Origin: Natronorubrum sulfidifaciens JCM 14089 | GTDB lineage: Archaea; Halobacteriota; Halobacteria; Halobacteriales; Natrialbaceae | NCBI RefSeq assembly: GCF_000337735.1 | Contig: NZ_AOHX01000039.1 | Location: 175,037 to 239,036, forward strand | Reading direction: 5' to 3' | Length of the DNA stretch: 64,000 nt | In this document: positions 1 to 8,271 of the stretch, piece by piece | Layout of the letters: the number at the start of each line of letters is the position of its first letter | Numbering within the stretch: position 1 is the first letter of the stretch | Made by a program: the position numbers and the translations under genes | The notes under the pieces: model-generated | Seen by the model: the letters and a program-made list of their open reading frames with translations, nothing else | The model's database searches: none | Told to the model about the DNA's origin: nothing

Positions 1-440
1 TCGATGATGATCTTGTCCTTGCCGAAGGCGTCCATCGCCTTGACCGCGTCTGCGGTCGCCGTCGAGAGCCCACCGAGCGTGCCGCGGGCGCTCATCGAGC
101 GCACGAAGACGTCCATATCGCCGACCGTCGAGGCCATCCGGATTCGGTCACCGAGCACCGCGCCGCCCGAAAACGGCGACGACGGGTCGATCGCGATCAC
201 GCCGACCGTCTCGCCGCGTTCTCGGTAGGTCTCGGCGAGTTTGTCGACGAGCGTCGATTTGCCCGCGCCGGGGCTGCCCGTAATGCCGACGACGTCGGCG
301 TCACCCGTATGGGCGTAGAGTTCCGAGACGAGTTCTCGATACCCTGGCGAGCGATTTTCGATCTTCGAGATCACTCTGGCAAGCGCGCGGTGTTCGCCCT
401 CGAGCAGACCCTCGAGTAAGGCGTCGTCGTCTGCGTTCAT
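1..440 (-). CDS. meaB: MeaB/ArgK-family GTPase, methylmalonyl-CoA mutase chaperone (partial, 3' end outside window)
   Basis: G-protein chaperone that protects and reloads adenosylcobalamin-dependent methylmalonyl-CoA mutase. Only the N-terminal ~146 residues are in the window; the gene runs off the left edge. The reading begins MNADDDALLEGLLEGEHRAL, the usual N-terminal helix of this family, followed by a Walker A loop GSPGAGKST near residue 57 and the family segment IAIDPSSPFSGGAVLGDR. The ATG overlaps the stop of the upstream mutase small subunit by 4 nt, so the two are translationally coupled. ArgK was an older name; the neighbour makes the mutase role the better call. Confidence 0.93.
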   Translation of the reverse strand, partial: MNADDDALLEGLLEGEHRALARVISKIENRSPGYRELVSELYAHTGDADVVGITGSPGAGKSTLVDKLAETYRERGETVGVIAIDPSSPFSGGAVLGDRIRMASTVGDMDVFVRSMSARGTLGGLSTATADAVKAMDAFGKDKIII

Positions 441-853
441 CGCTCGGGGGCGTTCTCGCGGACGAACTCGATCGTCTCCTCGATCGACGTCCCGGGGCCG
501 AAGACGGCCGCGACACCCTGTGCTTTGAGTTCGTCGCGGTCTTCATCCGGAATAACGCCGCCGGCGAGGACGAGCGTGTCCTCTTTCGCGCCGTACTCCT
601 CGAGGCCGTTCATGATCTTCGGGACGAGCGTGTCGTGTGCGCCCGAGAGGATCGAGATCCCGAGGACGTCGACGTCTTCTTGGACGGCCGCCTGAACGAT
701 CTCATCCGGCGCTTTGTGCAGGCCGGAGTAGATGACCTCGAAGCCGGCGTCACGGAACGCACGGGCGATGACGTGTGCGCCACGGTCGTGGCCGTCGAGC
801 CCTACTTTCGCGACGAGACACCGAATCGACTCCTGCTCCTGTTCGCTGCTCAT
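437..853 (-). CDS. mcmA2: Methylmalonyl-CoA mutase small subunit (cobalamin-binding domain)
   Basis: 138-residue stand-alone B12-binding domain; it pairs with a separate large subunit to interconvert (R)-methylmalonyl-CoA and succinyl-CoA, the last step of propionyl-CoA catabolism. The signature GLDGHDRG near residue 19 supplies the cobalt-ligating His, and the Rossmann-like core with GAHDTL and LVLAGGVIP follows. In bacteria this domain is fused to the large subunit; split subunits are normal in archaea. The start is supported by a TATA-like element about 30 nt upstream. It is followed by meaB with a 4-nt overlap. The large subunit is not in the window. Confidence 0.94.
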   Translation of the reverse strand: MSSEQEQESIRCLVAKVGLDGHDRGAHVIARAFRDAGFEVIYSGLHKAPDEIVQAAVQEDVDVLGISILSGAHDTLVPKIMNGLEEYGAKEDTLVLAGGVIPDEDRDELKAQGVAAVFGPGTSIEETIEFVRENAPER

Positions 854-881
854 ACCACTACTTCCCGAGCCGCCTGTTTGA

Positions 882-889
882 CTTTAACG
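882..889 (-). promoter_or_regulatory. Probable TATA box of the mutase small subunit/meaB operon
   Basis: On the minus strand the word GTTAAAGT lies 30-36 nt before the ATG at 853, the spacing of a leaderless or short-leader haloarchaeal transcript. Inferred by position only. Confidence 0.4.
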
Positions 890-1136
890 GAAATTTGTGG
901 GTGTTTTCTCGAGTGTACTGGCGGAGAACTGGTCCACACACCGGTGGATGTGAGCGATCGATGCCACAGCCGGCGAGCCGTGTCATGCAGCCGGTGGTCA
1001 CTGGCAGGTATTCGGGTCACGGGGTGGTCTCGGACAGTCATGTTCGCGCAGAACTATTTTGAACCAAAGGCTAAAGAGCGAAACGACCGAACATTCCGGT
1101 AATGACTATCGTTCGTTTACTGCGGAGGGATCTCTC

Positions 1137-1811
1137 GTGGGCGTCGAAATAAAAGAAACCAGGGTGACCGACGCGGAGTTCGAGGAGATGAAGGGGTTCG
1201 TCTTCGAGTATCTCGCGGCCAGCGTGAAGAAAGAAGAGGAAGGTGGCCGCATGCGCTGGTACCCGTGGCACTCCGCCGAGTACCGACATAACCACATCCT
1301 CAACGTGGTCTCGCTGTCCGAAGAGATCGCGCGCAAGGAAGGCGCAGACGTCGACGTCACTCGCGTTGCCGCCCTGTTTCACGACGTGGCCAAACTCGAG
1401 ACCGATCAGGAACTCCACGCCGAAGCCGGCGCTCGAATCGCCCGTGAGTACCTCGAGTCCCGAGCCGGGTATCCCGAGTCGTTCATCGAGCAGGTGTGTC
1501 GCGCGATCGAACACCACTCGTTTCAGGGCGATCTGACCGATCTCGCCCTCGAGACGCAGTGTCTGATTGAAGCCGACCTCCTCGATAAGGTCGGCGCAAA
1601 CGGCACCGCGCTCATGCTGTTGCGCATGGGCTATGAGGCACGCACCCACATGGATGCCGGCGAGATGGTCGACCGCGTCCTAGAGCGCGGTTACGATGCC
1701 GCCTCGCGTGTCCAGAGCGAGACCGCAGAGAGCATCGCCCACCAGCGACTGAAACGCGTGACGTGGTTTCGCGAGTGGCTTGAGGACGAAATCGCGGCGA
1801 TGGGCGACTGA
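1137..1811 (+). CDS. HD-domain metal-dependent phosphohydrolase
   Basis: 224-residue soluble protein with the HD superfamily ligand set: HNHIL near residue 53, the HD doublet in LFHDVAK near 82, EHH near 126 and a later Asp. This predicts a metal-dependent hydrolase of phosphoester or nucleotide substrates; the substrate cannot be told. I start it at GTG 1137 because GGAGGG lies at 1124-1129, eight nt upstream, an unusual clear ribosome-binding site for this genome, and because the conserved-looking protein begins there. An ATG at 1059 in the same frame would add 26 residues of non-conserved-looking sequence. It is divergent from the mutase gene across a 283-bp gap. Confidence 0.8.
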   Translation: MGVEIKETRVTDAEFEEMKGFVFEYLAASVKKEEEGGRMRWYPWHSAEYRHNHILNVVSLSEEIARKEGADVDVTRVAALFHDVAKLETDQELHAEAGARIAREYLESRAGYPESFIEQVCRAIEHHSFQGDLTDLALETQCLIEADLLDKVGANGTALMLLRMGYEARTHMDAGEMVDRVLERGYDAASRVQSETAESIAHQRLKRVTWFREWLEDEIAAMGD

Positions 1812-1870
1812 GACGGACTGTTGTCCTCATGTCCTGACGCGACCGCGAGTCGGCCTCCAAGGTCGTTCGC

Positions 1871-1951
1871 TCACGAGCGAACGACCAGATAGAGCAGTCC
1901 ACCCATCAAAAGCGGGTACACCAGCGCGGCGAGATACCATTCGAGGCCCAT
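1871..1951 (-). CDS. Possible 26-residue single-span membrane peptide
   Basis: A very short frame reading MGLEWYLAALVYPLLMGG then LLYLVVRS, essentially one transmembrane helix with a positively charged end. The frame is open further upstream but that extension is Cys/Arg/Ser rich and does not look coding. It sits alone between the HD protein and the LysE exporter. Tiny one-helix proteins are common in haloarchaea, but there is no independent support here. Confidence 0.3.
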   Translation of the reverse strand: MGLEWYLAALVYPLLMGGLLYLVVRS

Positions 1952-2120
1952 ATACGGATCAGGACAGTGATGAGTACTGATTGTTTTGGTCGTCCCCAGT
2001 GAGTTGGAAACGGCGATTTCGCGCGACAGATCACAGACGGAGGCGTTCTCGGACGGCAGCCGACCCGAGTACACGACGGCACTGCGATCGGTGTGACACC
2101 GCTTCGGCCGGAGCGCTCCA

Positions 2121-2798
2121 CTACAGCAGTGCTGTCCCACCGGTCACTAGGAACCAGACGCCGAACCCGGCCAACACGGCCCCGCTTCCCGCAGCGATCA
2201 TCGGTGCGAAGGCATCGACGCGCTGGTCGGCCGCGACTAGCGCTGCCGGATAGACGACGATCCAAATCGCGATTCCCGCAAAGAAACCGGCCAGCAGCGA
2301 TGGCGACCCCGTTTGGACGACGAACACGTCCTCGAGGGCGTCGCCAGCGCCGGGGACATACGAGAGGACATCGAGCGTCCCGGACTCGAGTAAACCGACG
2401 CCGACGGTGAGCCAGAAGCCGATCTGGTAGGGGTTGGTCAGCGAGAGCGCGAACGTTTTGCGAAAGCCTTTCGAGGCGTGATCGCCGCCGTCGGTAAACG
2501 ATGTCGCGGCTCGTGCTTCCTCGAGCGCGCCGATGGCGAAATACAGCATGAGCAAGCCGCCAGCGAAGTAAAGTACGGGTCGAACGATCGGATAGCGGTC
2601 GATCACGGCCATCGCACCGGCGAGCGTGAGGACGAAAAAGAGCACGTCAGCGACCATTGCGCCGAGGCCAGCGCGAAAGCCGGCCGGCCAGCCGCTGACG
2701 ACGCTCTCTTCGGCGATGATGGCGTTCATTGGTCCCGGCGGTGCAGCGAGTGCGAGGCCGAAGACGACACCCGCAAGCGCTGTCGTCAGTGCAGTCAC
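2121..2798 (-). CDS. LysE/RhtB-family amino-acid exporter
   Basis: 225-residue inner-membrane protein with about six hydrophobic segments. The N-terminus carries the family hallmark APPGPMNA (residues ~19-26), followed by a second helix with the GxGAMVADVLFF pattern typical of LysE transporters. These proteins export amino acids or related solutes such as lysine, arginine, threonine or homoserine; the substrate is unknown here. Monocistronic as far as can be seen: flanking genes face other ways. Confidence 0.85.
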   Translation of the reverse strand: MTALTTALAGVVFGLALAAPPGPMNAIIAEESVVSGWPAGFRAGLGAMVADVLFFVLTLAGAMAVIDRYPIVRPVLYFAGGLLMLYFAIGALEEARAATSFTDGGDHASKGFRKTFALSLTNPYQIGFWLTVGVGLLESGTLDVLSYVPGAGDALEDVFVVQTGSPSLLAGFFAGIAIWIVVYPAALVAADQRVDAFAPMIAAGSGAVLAGFGVWFLVTGGTALL

Positions 2799-2920
2799 GT
2801 CAGGGTACTCTCCGTTCGGCTGTCAGCGGTGAAAAAGCCAGTGACTTCGGTTTCGGCCGCGAGCGTCTCGAGGACCCTCGGACGGCGACTTTCATGTATC
2901 TGCCATCGGTAGCTGGTGGT

Positions 2921-3589
2921 ATGGTCGAGATCCTTTCGGACGAGATTACCCGCTTTCTCCGTGCCGCTGGGCCAGCGCCCGACGATCACCTACGCGAGAT
3001 GGACGACTACGCCGAGCAGGAGGGGTTCCCCCACGTCGGCCCCGAAGTCGGCGCGTTCCTCCGGTTTGTCGCCCGCATGAGCGACGCCGAACGAATCTTC
3101 GAGTTCGGCTCGGGCTATGGCTACTCGGCGTACTGGATGGCCGAGGCGTTGCCCGCCGACGGCGAACTCGTTCTCACCGAAGTCGACGACGACGAACTCG
3201 AGTTAGCTCGCGAGTACATGACTGCGGGCGGCTACGACGACCTCGCGCGGTACGAACTGGGCGACGCACTGGCGACGATCGAGCGCTACGACGGCCCGTT
3301 CGACGTGGTGTTGATCGATCACCAGAAACACCGGTACGCCGACGCCTTCGAGGCCGTTCATCCGAAAGTCCCAGTTGGCGGCGTCGTCGTCGCGGACAAT
3401 GCGATCACCGCAGGTCCGATCGAGTTCGAGAAACTCCTCGAGATCGCAGACGGCGGAACGCCCGACGATGTCAACACCCACACACAGGGGATCGCCGACT
3501 ACCTCGAGCGCGTCGGCACCGATCCGGCGTTCGAGACGATCGTGTTGCCGCTCGGAGAAGGGATCGCAGTCAGTTATCGGGTCGAGTAG
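2921..3589 (+). CDS. SAM-dependent O-methyltransferase (family 3, catechol-type)
   Basis: 222-residue class I methyltransferase. The SAM-binding motif FEFGSGYGYSAYWMAEAL is at about residues 58-75, followed by the acidic ribose-binding segment LTEVDDDELELA and the DVVLIDHQKHRYADAF segment that in this family ends in a metal/substrate-binding Asp. The family methylates hydroxyls of catechols, caffeoyl-CoA or similar; here the substrate is unknown. I chose ATG 2921 (MVEILSDEI); an in-frame ATG at 2894 would add nine residues. Its 3' end overlaps the convergent membrane-protein gene by 16 nt. Confidence 0.85.
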   Translation: MVEILSDEITRFLRAAGPAPDDHLREMDDYAEQEGFPHVGPEVGAFLRFVARMSDAERIFEFGSGYGYSAYWMAEALPADGELVLTEVDDDELELAREYMTAGGYDDLARYELGDALATIERYDGPFDVVLIDHQKHRYADAFEAVHPKVPVGGVVVADNAITAGPIEFEKLLEIADGGTPDDVNTHTQGIADYLERVGTDPAFETIVLPLGEGIAVSYRVE

Positions 3590-4029
3590 TCGGACGTCTC
3601 ACCCTCGAGGATCTGTTCTTCGGGCGCGTCAGCACTCGAGGTGGCACCGTACTCTCGGAAGCCGAGAAACGCCGTCGTCGATCCAGCAGCGAGCAGTGTC
3701 GCCCACGTGGCCGCGGTCACCGAGTGGATAACGAAGTCGGTGACGCCGGGGACGGCCGCACTGACCGTTGCCAGACCGACTGCGTGAATCCCGGCAACTG
3801 CGAGAAATGCCCCCCAGAGGGCAAACGCAAGGATCGCAAGCGTTCGTCGAGAGATGCGGGCCGCATACTGTGCGGTACAGAAGACCCCCGCAATAGCGAC
3901 GAGCGTTGCCCCGACTGTCGGCACGAGTGCATCGGCCGCACCGACACTCCCGGCGACGCCAAAGCAGGCGAGCGATACGGCGAACAGCAGTCGGCCCGAA
4001 CAGGTGGTAGTCGGAATCACGTCGTGCAC
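3574..4029 (-). CDS. Small membrane protein of unknown function (four predicted helices)
   Basis: 151 residues with four hydrophobic segments separated by short loops and a hydrophilic acidic C-terminus (from ~residue 130). No family recognised. It starts with GTG at 4029; a strong TATA element lies 29-36 nt upstream, consistent with a leaderless transcript and therefore with this start. The 3' end overlaps the convergent methyltransferase gene by 16 nt. Confidence 0.6.
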   Translation of the reverse strand: MHDVIPTTTCSGRLLFAVSLACFGVAGSVGAADALVPTVGATLVAIAGVFCTAQYAARISRRTLAILAFALWGAFLAVAGIHAVGLATVSAAVPGVTDFVIHSVTAATWATLLAAGSTTAFLGFREYGATSSADAPEEQILEGETSDYSTR

Positions 4030-4057
4030 CGCTTTGCTGGGACGAATAGGCGATCAG

Positions 4058-4065
4058 ATATATAG
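4058..4065 (-). promoter_or_regulatory. TATA box for the GTG-start membrane protein
   Basis: CTATATAT on the minus strand, 29-36 nt before the GTG at 4029, in an otherwise GC-rich context. It supports the unusual GTG start and a leaderless mRNA. Confidence 0.55.
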
Positions 4066-4075
4066 CTGTTGGATT

Positions 4076-6040
4076 CTAGTGTGAACACGGCTCACACGAT
4101 TCGGGGTCGTCGACTGCCGGCAGCGTCATCGAAAACGTCGCCCCCGCTCCGGGTTCGGTTTCGACCCAAATGTCGCCGCCGTGACGCTCGACGATCCGAC
4201 GACACAGTGCCAGCCCGATTCCGGTCCCCGGATGTTCGTCGTGCGTGTGCAACCGCTGGAACACCTCGAAAATTCGCGTCGTCTCGTCCGGGTCTATCCC
4301 AATTCCCTCGTCGCGGACCGAGACGATCCACTCGGACCCGCTCTGTTCAGCCGAGACGTGGACCCGTGGCGGCTCATCACCGCTGTACTCGAACGCGTTC
4401 GACAGGAGGTTCTGGAACACCTGCCGCAGCTGATTTCCATCACCGCGAACACAGGGCAGCGACGACACCGTTACGTCCGCCTCCTGTTCGTCGATCCGAA
4501 GCGCGAGATCCTCTCGAGCGTCTTCAAAGACGGCTTCGAGGTCGACCGGTTCGAGTTCGCCCGCCCGTGTCTCGACGCGCGAGTACTCGAGCAGTCCATC
4601 GATCATCGCCGACATGCGCTCGGCACCATCGACCGCGTACTCGAGAAACTCGAGCCCGTCGTCGTCCAAGGCGTCGTCGTAGCGACGTTCGAGCAACCGC
4701 AGATAGCTCGAGACCATCCGCAGCGGTTCCTGCAGGTCGTGTGAAGCCGCGTAGGCGAACTGCTCTAACCGTTCGTTCGATGCCTCGAGTTCGCGTTGAT
4801 ACGCCTCGCGTTCGGTGACGTCGCGAACGATGCCAGCCCATTTGTTGCTACCATCCGCGGCGTCGGCTCGCGTGCGCTCACCGTCGCGCGGGGTGTCACT
4901 CGAGGTCCCCACAGCCGCATCCGGAGCCGTGTGCTCGGCCGTCGAAATCGTCGTCACGGTCGCTTCGATCGGAACCGGCGTCCCGTCTTTCGTCTCGAGT
5001 GTGGTCTCGAGCGTCGACGGCTCGTTGTCGTCGGTAGCCAGTTGCTTCGTCTGCTCGAGGGCGGGCTCGCTGCTAATGAGCGACGCGGGAGCACCGAGCA
5101 GCTCGTCGCGGTCGTAGCCGGTGAGCTCCGTATAGGCGTCGTTGACGGCCACGAATCGGTCGTCTTCGTCGAGGACGTAGATCCCGTCGTCGATGGTTTC
5201 GATGATCCGTTCGTACCGCTCGAGTTGTCGTTCCCGCCGTTTCCGAGCCGTGATATCGCGAAAGTACACCGACAGCCCCGTCTCCGAAGGGTACACCTGA
5301 ATCTCCATCCACAGCTCGAGCGACTGAGAGTAGCGCTCCCAAGAGATCGATTCCTGTGTCGCCATCGCCTCCTGATACCGGTCTGCAAGCTCCGACCGTT
5401 TGCCGCCGGGGAACACCTCCCAGATCCGTTCGCCGACGAGGTCGTCGCTCGAGTGGCCAAGCAACTCCTCGGCGCGTTCGTTGACGTGCGTGAACCGCCA
5501 CGACTCATCGAGTGCGTAGAACGCATCCGAGACGCGACCGAGGATCTCGCTTACCGTCGTCTCGAGGGCCATCGCGGTGGATTCAACGGCTGTCGATTTC
5601 GGTTGGTCGGGTACAGCGCTCGGCTCTGATTGCTCGACCGGCCGGACGATTCCCACGAACTCCGCGGTTCGACCGTCGGCTCGGAGACGGGTCAGCCGGA
5701 GGTCACAGCGAACTGTGTCACCAGCGGCGGTCCGGAGTGTTCGCTCGAGGGGAACGACGTTCGCTGTCCCATCGGGACGGTGCCCTCGAACGGCCTCCTC
5801 GAACTGCGCTGGCTCGAGTGACGGCAGAACCGTCGCCAGTCGTTCACCGAGAAGCTCCGAGCAGGAGTAGCCCGTCAACTCGAGGAAGGTGTCGTCGACT
5901 GCGACGAACCGGTCGTCGACATCGAGTCGGAAGACGCCACCGTCGACCGTCTCGACGAGTGCCTGACAGCAGCGACGCGCGGTCCGCTCGTCACCAGCCG
6001 ACCAGCACTCTGCGCCCGACGACTCTGTTCGGTCGCTCAT
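4076..6040 (-). CDS. Multi-PAS sensor histidine kinase
   Basis: 654-residue soluble kinase with no membrane segment, so it senses a cytoplasmic signal such as redox state or a small ligand. Order: PAS 1 (~25-130, FRLDVDDRFVAVDDTFLEL), PAS 2 (~165-270), PAS 3 with PAC (~285-420), HisKA with phospho-acceptor H-box ASHDLQEPLRM near 433, then HATPase_c with N-box NLLSNAFEYSG, G1 DEGIGI and G2 HPGTGIGLAL. Start at ATG 6040 (MSDRTESS); an upstream in-frame start at 6142 would run into the next gene's 3' end. No response regulator is adjacent; the orphan HalX regulator at 11.3 kb is a possible but unsupported partner. Confidence 0.92.
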   Translation of the reverse strand: MSDRTESSGAECWSAGDERTARRCCQALVETVDGGVFRLDVDDRFVAVDDTFLELTGYSCSELLGERLATVLPSLEPAQFEEAVRGHRPDGTANVVPLERTLRTAAGDTVRCDLRLTRLRADGRTAEFVGIVRPVEQSEPSAVPDQPKSTAVESTAMALETTVSEILGRVSDAFYALDESWRFTHVNERAEELLGHSSDDLVGERIWEVFPGGKRSELADRYQEAMATQESISWERYSQSLELWMEIQVYPSETGLSVYFRDITARKRRERQLERYERIIETIDDGIYVLDEDDRFVAVNDAYTELTGYDRDELLGAPASLISSEPALEQTKQLATDDNEPSTLETTLETKDGTPVPIEATVTTISTAEHTAPDAAVGTSSDTPRDGERTRADAADGSNKWAGIVRDVTEREAYQRELEASNERLEQFAYAASHDLQEPLRMVSSYLRLLERRYDDALDDDGLEFLEYAVDGAERMSAMIDGLLEYSRVETRAGELEPVDLEAVFEDAREDLALRIDEQEADVTVSSLPCVRGDGNQLRQVFQNLLSNAFEYSGDEPPRVHVSAEQSGSEWIVSVRDEGIGIDPDETTRIFEVFQRLHTHDEHPGTGIGLALCRRIVERHGGDIWVETEPGAGATFSMTLPAVDDPESCEPCSH

Positions 6041-6110
6041 TGTCCGCACCACGCCACTCGGAGGCATAAGTCCAACGTCGATTCGATCGTGGGACCGCTG
6101 GTCGCCCCCG

Positions 6111-6902
6111 TTAGCGACCGCTTCCGGGCTGTGGGTCCACATGGGGGGCCGGCATGAGCGCTTCGAAGGGCTGGGAATCGAGCCACTCGAGGAGCTTCAC
6201 GAGCTGTTCCGAGGCGGCGTCGAACAGCTGTGCGCCGATTTCGGGCGTCGCATCCGTCTGGTCGCCGAAGACGCCGTTTCGACTGTTCTCGATCGCATCG
6301 TAGAAGGTGGTCGCCCCGTGGACGCGTTCGGCGTCGTACTCGAAGACGGTGCCGCCGTCACGGGCGTCCTCGAGTCGATCATCGCGGACGAGGTGCTTGG
6401 CGATGTGCATGATCATGGCGGTCTCTTTGGGGCCACCGTGTGGACCGGGCGTCTCGAAGACCGCCTCGATCAGGTCGGGAATCGACTCGTCCCACATCCA
6501 CTCGATAGCGTAGGCCGTGGCGTCGTCGTGGAGCCGCCGGCCGACCTCCCGGAGATGGGCGACGTTGCCGCCGTGGGCGTTGACGTAGACGATCCGGTCG
6601 ATCCCATGGTAGGTAAGGTTCCGTGAAAAGCTCTCGACGAAGTCCCGAAACACCGGCGGCTCGACCCACATCGTCCCGTGAAACTGTCGATGGTGGGCGC
6701 TGACACCGATCGGTATTGGCGGGGTACAGAGATGCCCGGTCTGTTCGGTTGCCTCGCGGGCGAGTGCCTCCGCGATCATGTAGTCGGTCCCCTCCGGCAG
6801 ATGAGGGCCGTGTTGTTCGGTCGACCCGAGTGGAACGACCGCAAGCGATTCGTTCGCGACGTACTCCTCGAGATCCGGCCACGTCTGCTGTGGGAGATAC
6901 AT
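6111..6902 (-). CDS. Creatininase-family amidohydrolase
   Basis: 263 residues. Metal-binding and active-site motifs of the creatininase/MftE family are all visible: PLGSTEQHGPHLPEGTD near residue 25-41, the HHRQFHG segment near 70, and NAHGGN near 107. Members cleave cyclic or linear amides or act in peptide-cofactor and riboflavin pathways (ArfB-type formamide hydrolysis); the archaeal enzyme's exact substrate is not predictable. Start at ATG 6902 (MYLPQQTW); a further in-frame start at 6950 would add 16 unconvincing residues. A pair of 14-bp direct repeats lies just upstream. Confidence 0.82.
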   Translation of the reverse strand: MYLPQQTWPDLEEYVANESLAVVPLGSTEQHGPHLPEGTDYMIAEALAREATEQTGHLCTPPIPIGVSAHHRQFHGTMWVEPPVFRDFVESFSRNLTYHGIDRIVYVNAHGGNVAHLREVGRRLHDDATAYAIEWMWDESIPDLIEAVFETPGPHGGPKETAMIMHIAKHLVRDDRLEDARDGGTVFEYDAERVHGATTFYDAIENSRNGVFGDQTDATPEIGAQLFDAASEQLVKLLEWLDSQPFEALMPAPHVDPQPGSGR

Positions 6903-6928
6903 ACGTACTGCTCTGGCTGGAGTCTGAA

Positions 6929-6973
6929 AACTGTCTAGTACGATCGTCACACGGAGTGGAACTGTCTAGTACG
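6929..6973. repeat. Pair of 14-bp direct repeats, 31 bp apart, possible operator
   Basis: AACTGTCTAGTACG occurs exactly at 6929-6942 and again at 6960-6973. Start-to-start spacing is 31 bp, about three helical turns, so a protein could bind both on one face. Each copy contains CTAG, a word very rare in this window. The pair begins 27 nt upstream of the creatininase start. Confidence 0.6.
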
Positions 6974-7015
6974 CTCTTCATATGGGACGGACACCTGTCC
7001 CACAAGCGATACGCG

Positions 7016-7077
7016 TTCTCGTGGCCGGACTGATCGGCCTGTTCTCGTGGCCGAACTGATCTGAACTGATCGGCCTG
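7016..7077. repeat. Imperfect tandem duplication
   Basis: TTCTCGTGGCCGGACTGATC followed by GGCCTG (7016-7041) is repeated at 7042-7077 with a one-base change and an internal duplication of CTGAACTGAT. It looks like a replication-slippage product in non-coding DNA. Confidence 0.6.
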
Positions 7078-7247
7078 TCACCACCGCGTTCGCTCATCAC
7101 GGTCTCCGCTCGACTGATCGTCCGCCGTACCGACGCAGGCGCGGTCGGCGTATCGACGTGCCGAGAGACCGGGACAACTGGCAACTCGAGTTCTCAAACA
7201 CCGGTTTCCGGGCATCGTGACGGTCTGCCTCGAGGACGATGATAAGC

Positions 7248-7255
7248 CTTAATAG
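7248..7255 (+). promoter_or_regulatory. TATA box of nikR
   Basis: CTTAATAG ends 22 nt before the ATG at 7278, fitting a leaderless haloarchaeal promoter. A second AT-rich word overlaps the start region. Confidence 0.45.
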
Positions 7256-7277
7256 AATATGGCCGCCGAGTTATTAT

Positions 7278-7706
7278 ATGGCAGTCGTAAGCGTCTCAAT
7301 GCCGGACGAACTTCTCGAGCGACTCGATCAGTTCGCGGACGAACACGGCTACACTGGCCGTAGTGAAGTCGTCCGGGAGGCGTCCCGGAACCTGCTCGGT
7401 GAGTTCGAGGACACTCGCCTCGAGGATCGAGAGCTGATGGGAATCGTCACCGTGTTATTCGACTACGAGACGACCAGCGTCGAAGAGCGAATGATGCATC
7501 TGCGCCACGAGCACGAGGATCTCGTGGCCTCGAACTTCCACAGCCACGTCGGCGACCACTACTGTATGGAGCTGTTCGTCCTCGAGGGCGAACTCGAGGA
7601 CATCTCGACGTTCGTCGGCAAGATCCGAGCGACCAAGGATGCGCTGACGGTCGACTACTCGGTGATTCCCGTCGACAGTTTCGATCCGATCTCACAGGAT
7701 AGCTGA
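7278..7706 (+). CDS. nikR: NikR-type nickel-responsive transcriptional regulator
   Basis: 142 residues: an N-terminal ribbon-helix-helix (1-45, [20 protein letters not shown]) and a C-terminal ACT-like nickel-binding domain. The four nickel ligands align with the E. coli protein: His77, His88, His90 and Cys96 (RHEHE, NFHSH, DHYCMEL). It binds operators as a tetramer when Ni(II)-loaded, usually repressing nickel import. No nickel transporter or hydrogenase/urease gene is in the window, so its targets lie elsewhere or include the downstream cupin 80 bp away. Start at ATG 7278 rather than 7239 because the RHH begins there and the TATA spacing fits. Confidence 0.9.
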   Translation: MAVVSVSMPDELLERLDQFADEHGYTGRSEVVREASRNLLGEFEDTRLEDRELMGIVTVLFDYETTSVEERMMHLRHEHEDLVASNFHSHVGDHYCMELFVLEGELEDISTFVGKIRATKDALTVDYSVIPVDSFDPISQDS

Positions 7707-7786
7707 GATCGATTCCGGACGGGAAACGTGTCATTCGCTTCGACCGAACAGTATTGTTTTAGCGTTTGCCCACTCAATGGTCGAGC

Positions 7787-8164
7787 ATGAGCTATCGGAA
7801 GGTCAATTACGAGGAGGTCGAGCAGGTCTCCAGTGCGATGCACTTTCTGAGTGATCCGCTCGAGACCGAGCGGGTCGGTGTGACGGTGGCGCGGTGTGAC
7901 CCGGGCTGGAACAGCAAACCACACGACCACACGGACAACGATCACGAAGAAGTCTACGTGCTCATCGAAGGCGAAGCGACGGTGATCGTCGACGACGATC
8001 CGGTCGCCATGGAGACCGGGGACGCACTCTGGATCCCGCCAGCGTCGACGCGCCAGATCCGCAACGGGGACGAAGAGAGCGCGTTCGTCCTCGTCAGCGC
8101 ACCGAGTATCAGCGACGAGGACGGCGACGACGGCGAGTGGCTGCTGTCGGGATTTGCCGGCTGA
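7787..8164 (+). CDS. Cupin-domain protein
   Basis: 125-residue single-domain cupin. Motif 1 is intact (HDHTDNDHEEVYVLIEG, ~residues 47-63) and supplies two His and a Glu for metal binding. Motif 2 is recognisable (GDALWIPPASTRQIRN) but the usual metal-binding His is replaced (Arg/Gln at that point), so metal binding would be by three ligands or altered. Role unknown; small haloarchaeal cupins are often sugar- or metal-related. It follows nikR in the same direction, 80 bp apart. Start at ATG 7787 (MSYRKVNYEEV), with an in-frame 7766 start less likely. Confidence 0.8.
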   Translation: MSYRKVNYEEVEQVSSAMHFLSDPLETERVGVTVARCDPGWNSKPHDHTDNDHEEVYVLIEGEATVIVDDDPVAMETGDALWIPPASTRQIRNGDEESAFVLVSAPSISDEDGDDGEWLLSGFAG

Positions 8165-8220
8165 GCGCTCGAGTCCGTCGCCAGTGCGTCTCTCGGCTCA
8201 AGGGCGAGGCCTGTTCGTCC

Positions 8221-8240
8221 TAACATCGGAAGCGGTGGGG
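8221..8240 (+). repeat. Origin recognition box, copy upstream of cdc6
   Basis: TAACATCGGAAGCGGTGGGG matches the box at 9777-9796 in 18 of 20 positions and keeps the terminal G-string. It lies 80 bp before the cdc6 start. A half-copy, AAACAGCGGAACC, follows at 8272-8284. Confidence 0.75.
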
Positions 8241-8271
8241 TTGCTACCATATAAAATCACGGATACAACGG

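Larger units (their letters stand above)
6903..7277. other. 375-bp intergenic region between divergent creatininase and nikR genes
   Basis: No convincing gene. It holds two 14-bp direct repeats (6929-6942, 6960-6973), a short inverted repeat GGGAC/GTCCC at 6984-7001, an imperfect tandem duplication (7016-7077) and the nikR TATA element (7248-7255). A minus-strand frame at 6978-7184 has atypical composition and is not called. Confidence 0.7.

Noticed and set aside
6978-7184. 68-residue minus-strand frame between creatininase and nikR
   Set aside because: Arg/Pro/Ser/Thr composition and overlap with a tandem DNA duplication indicate non-coding sequence.
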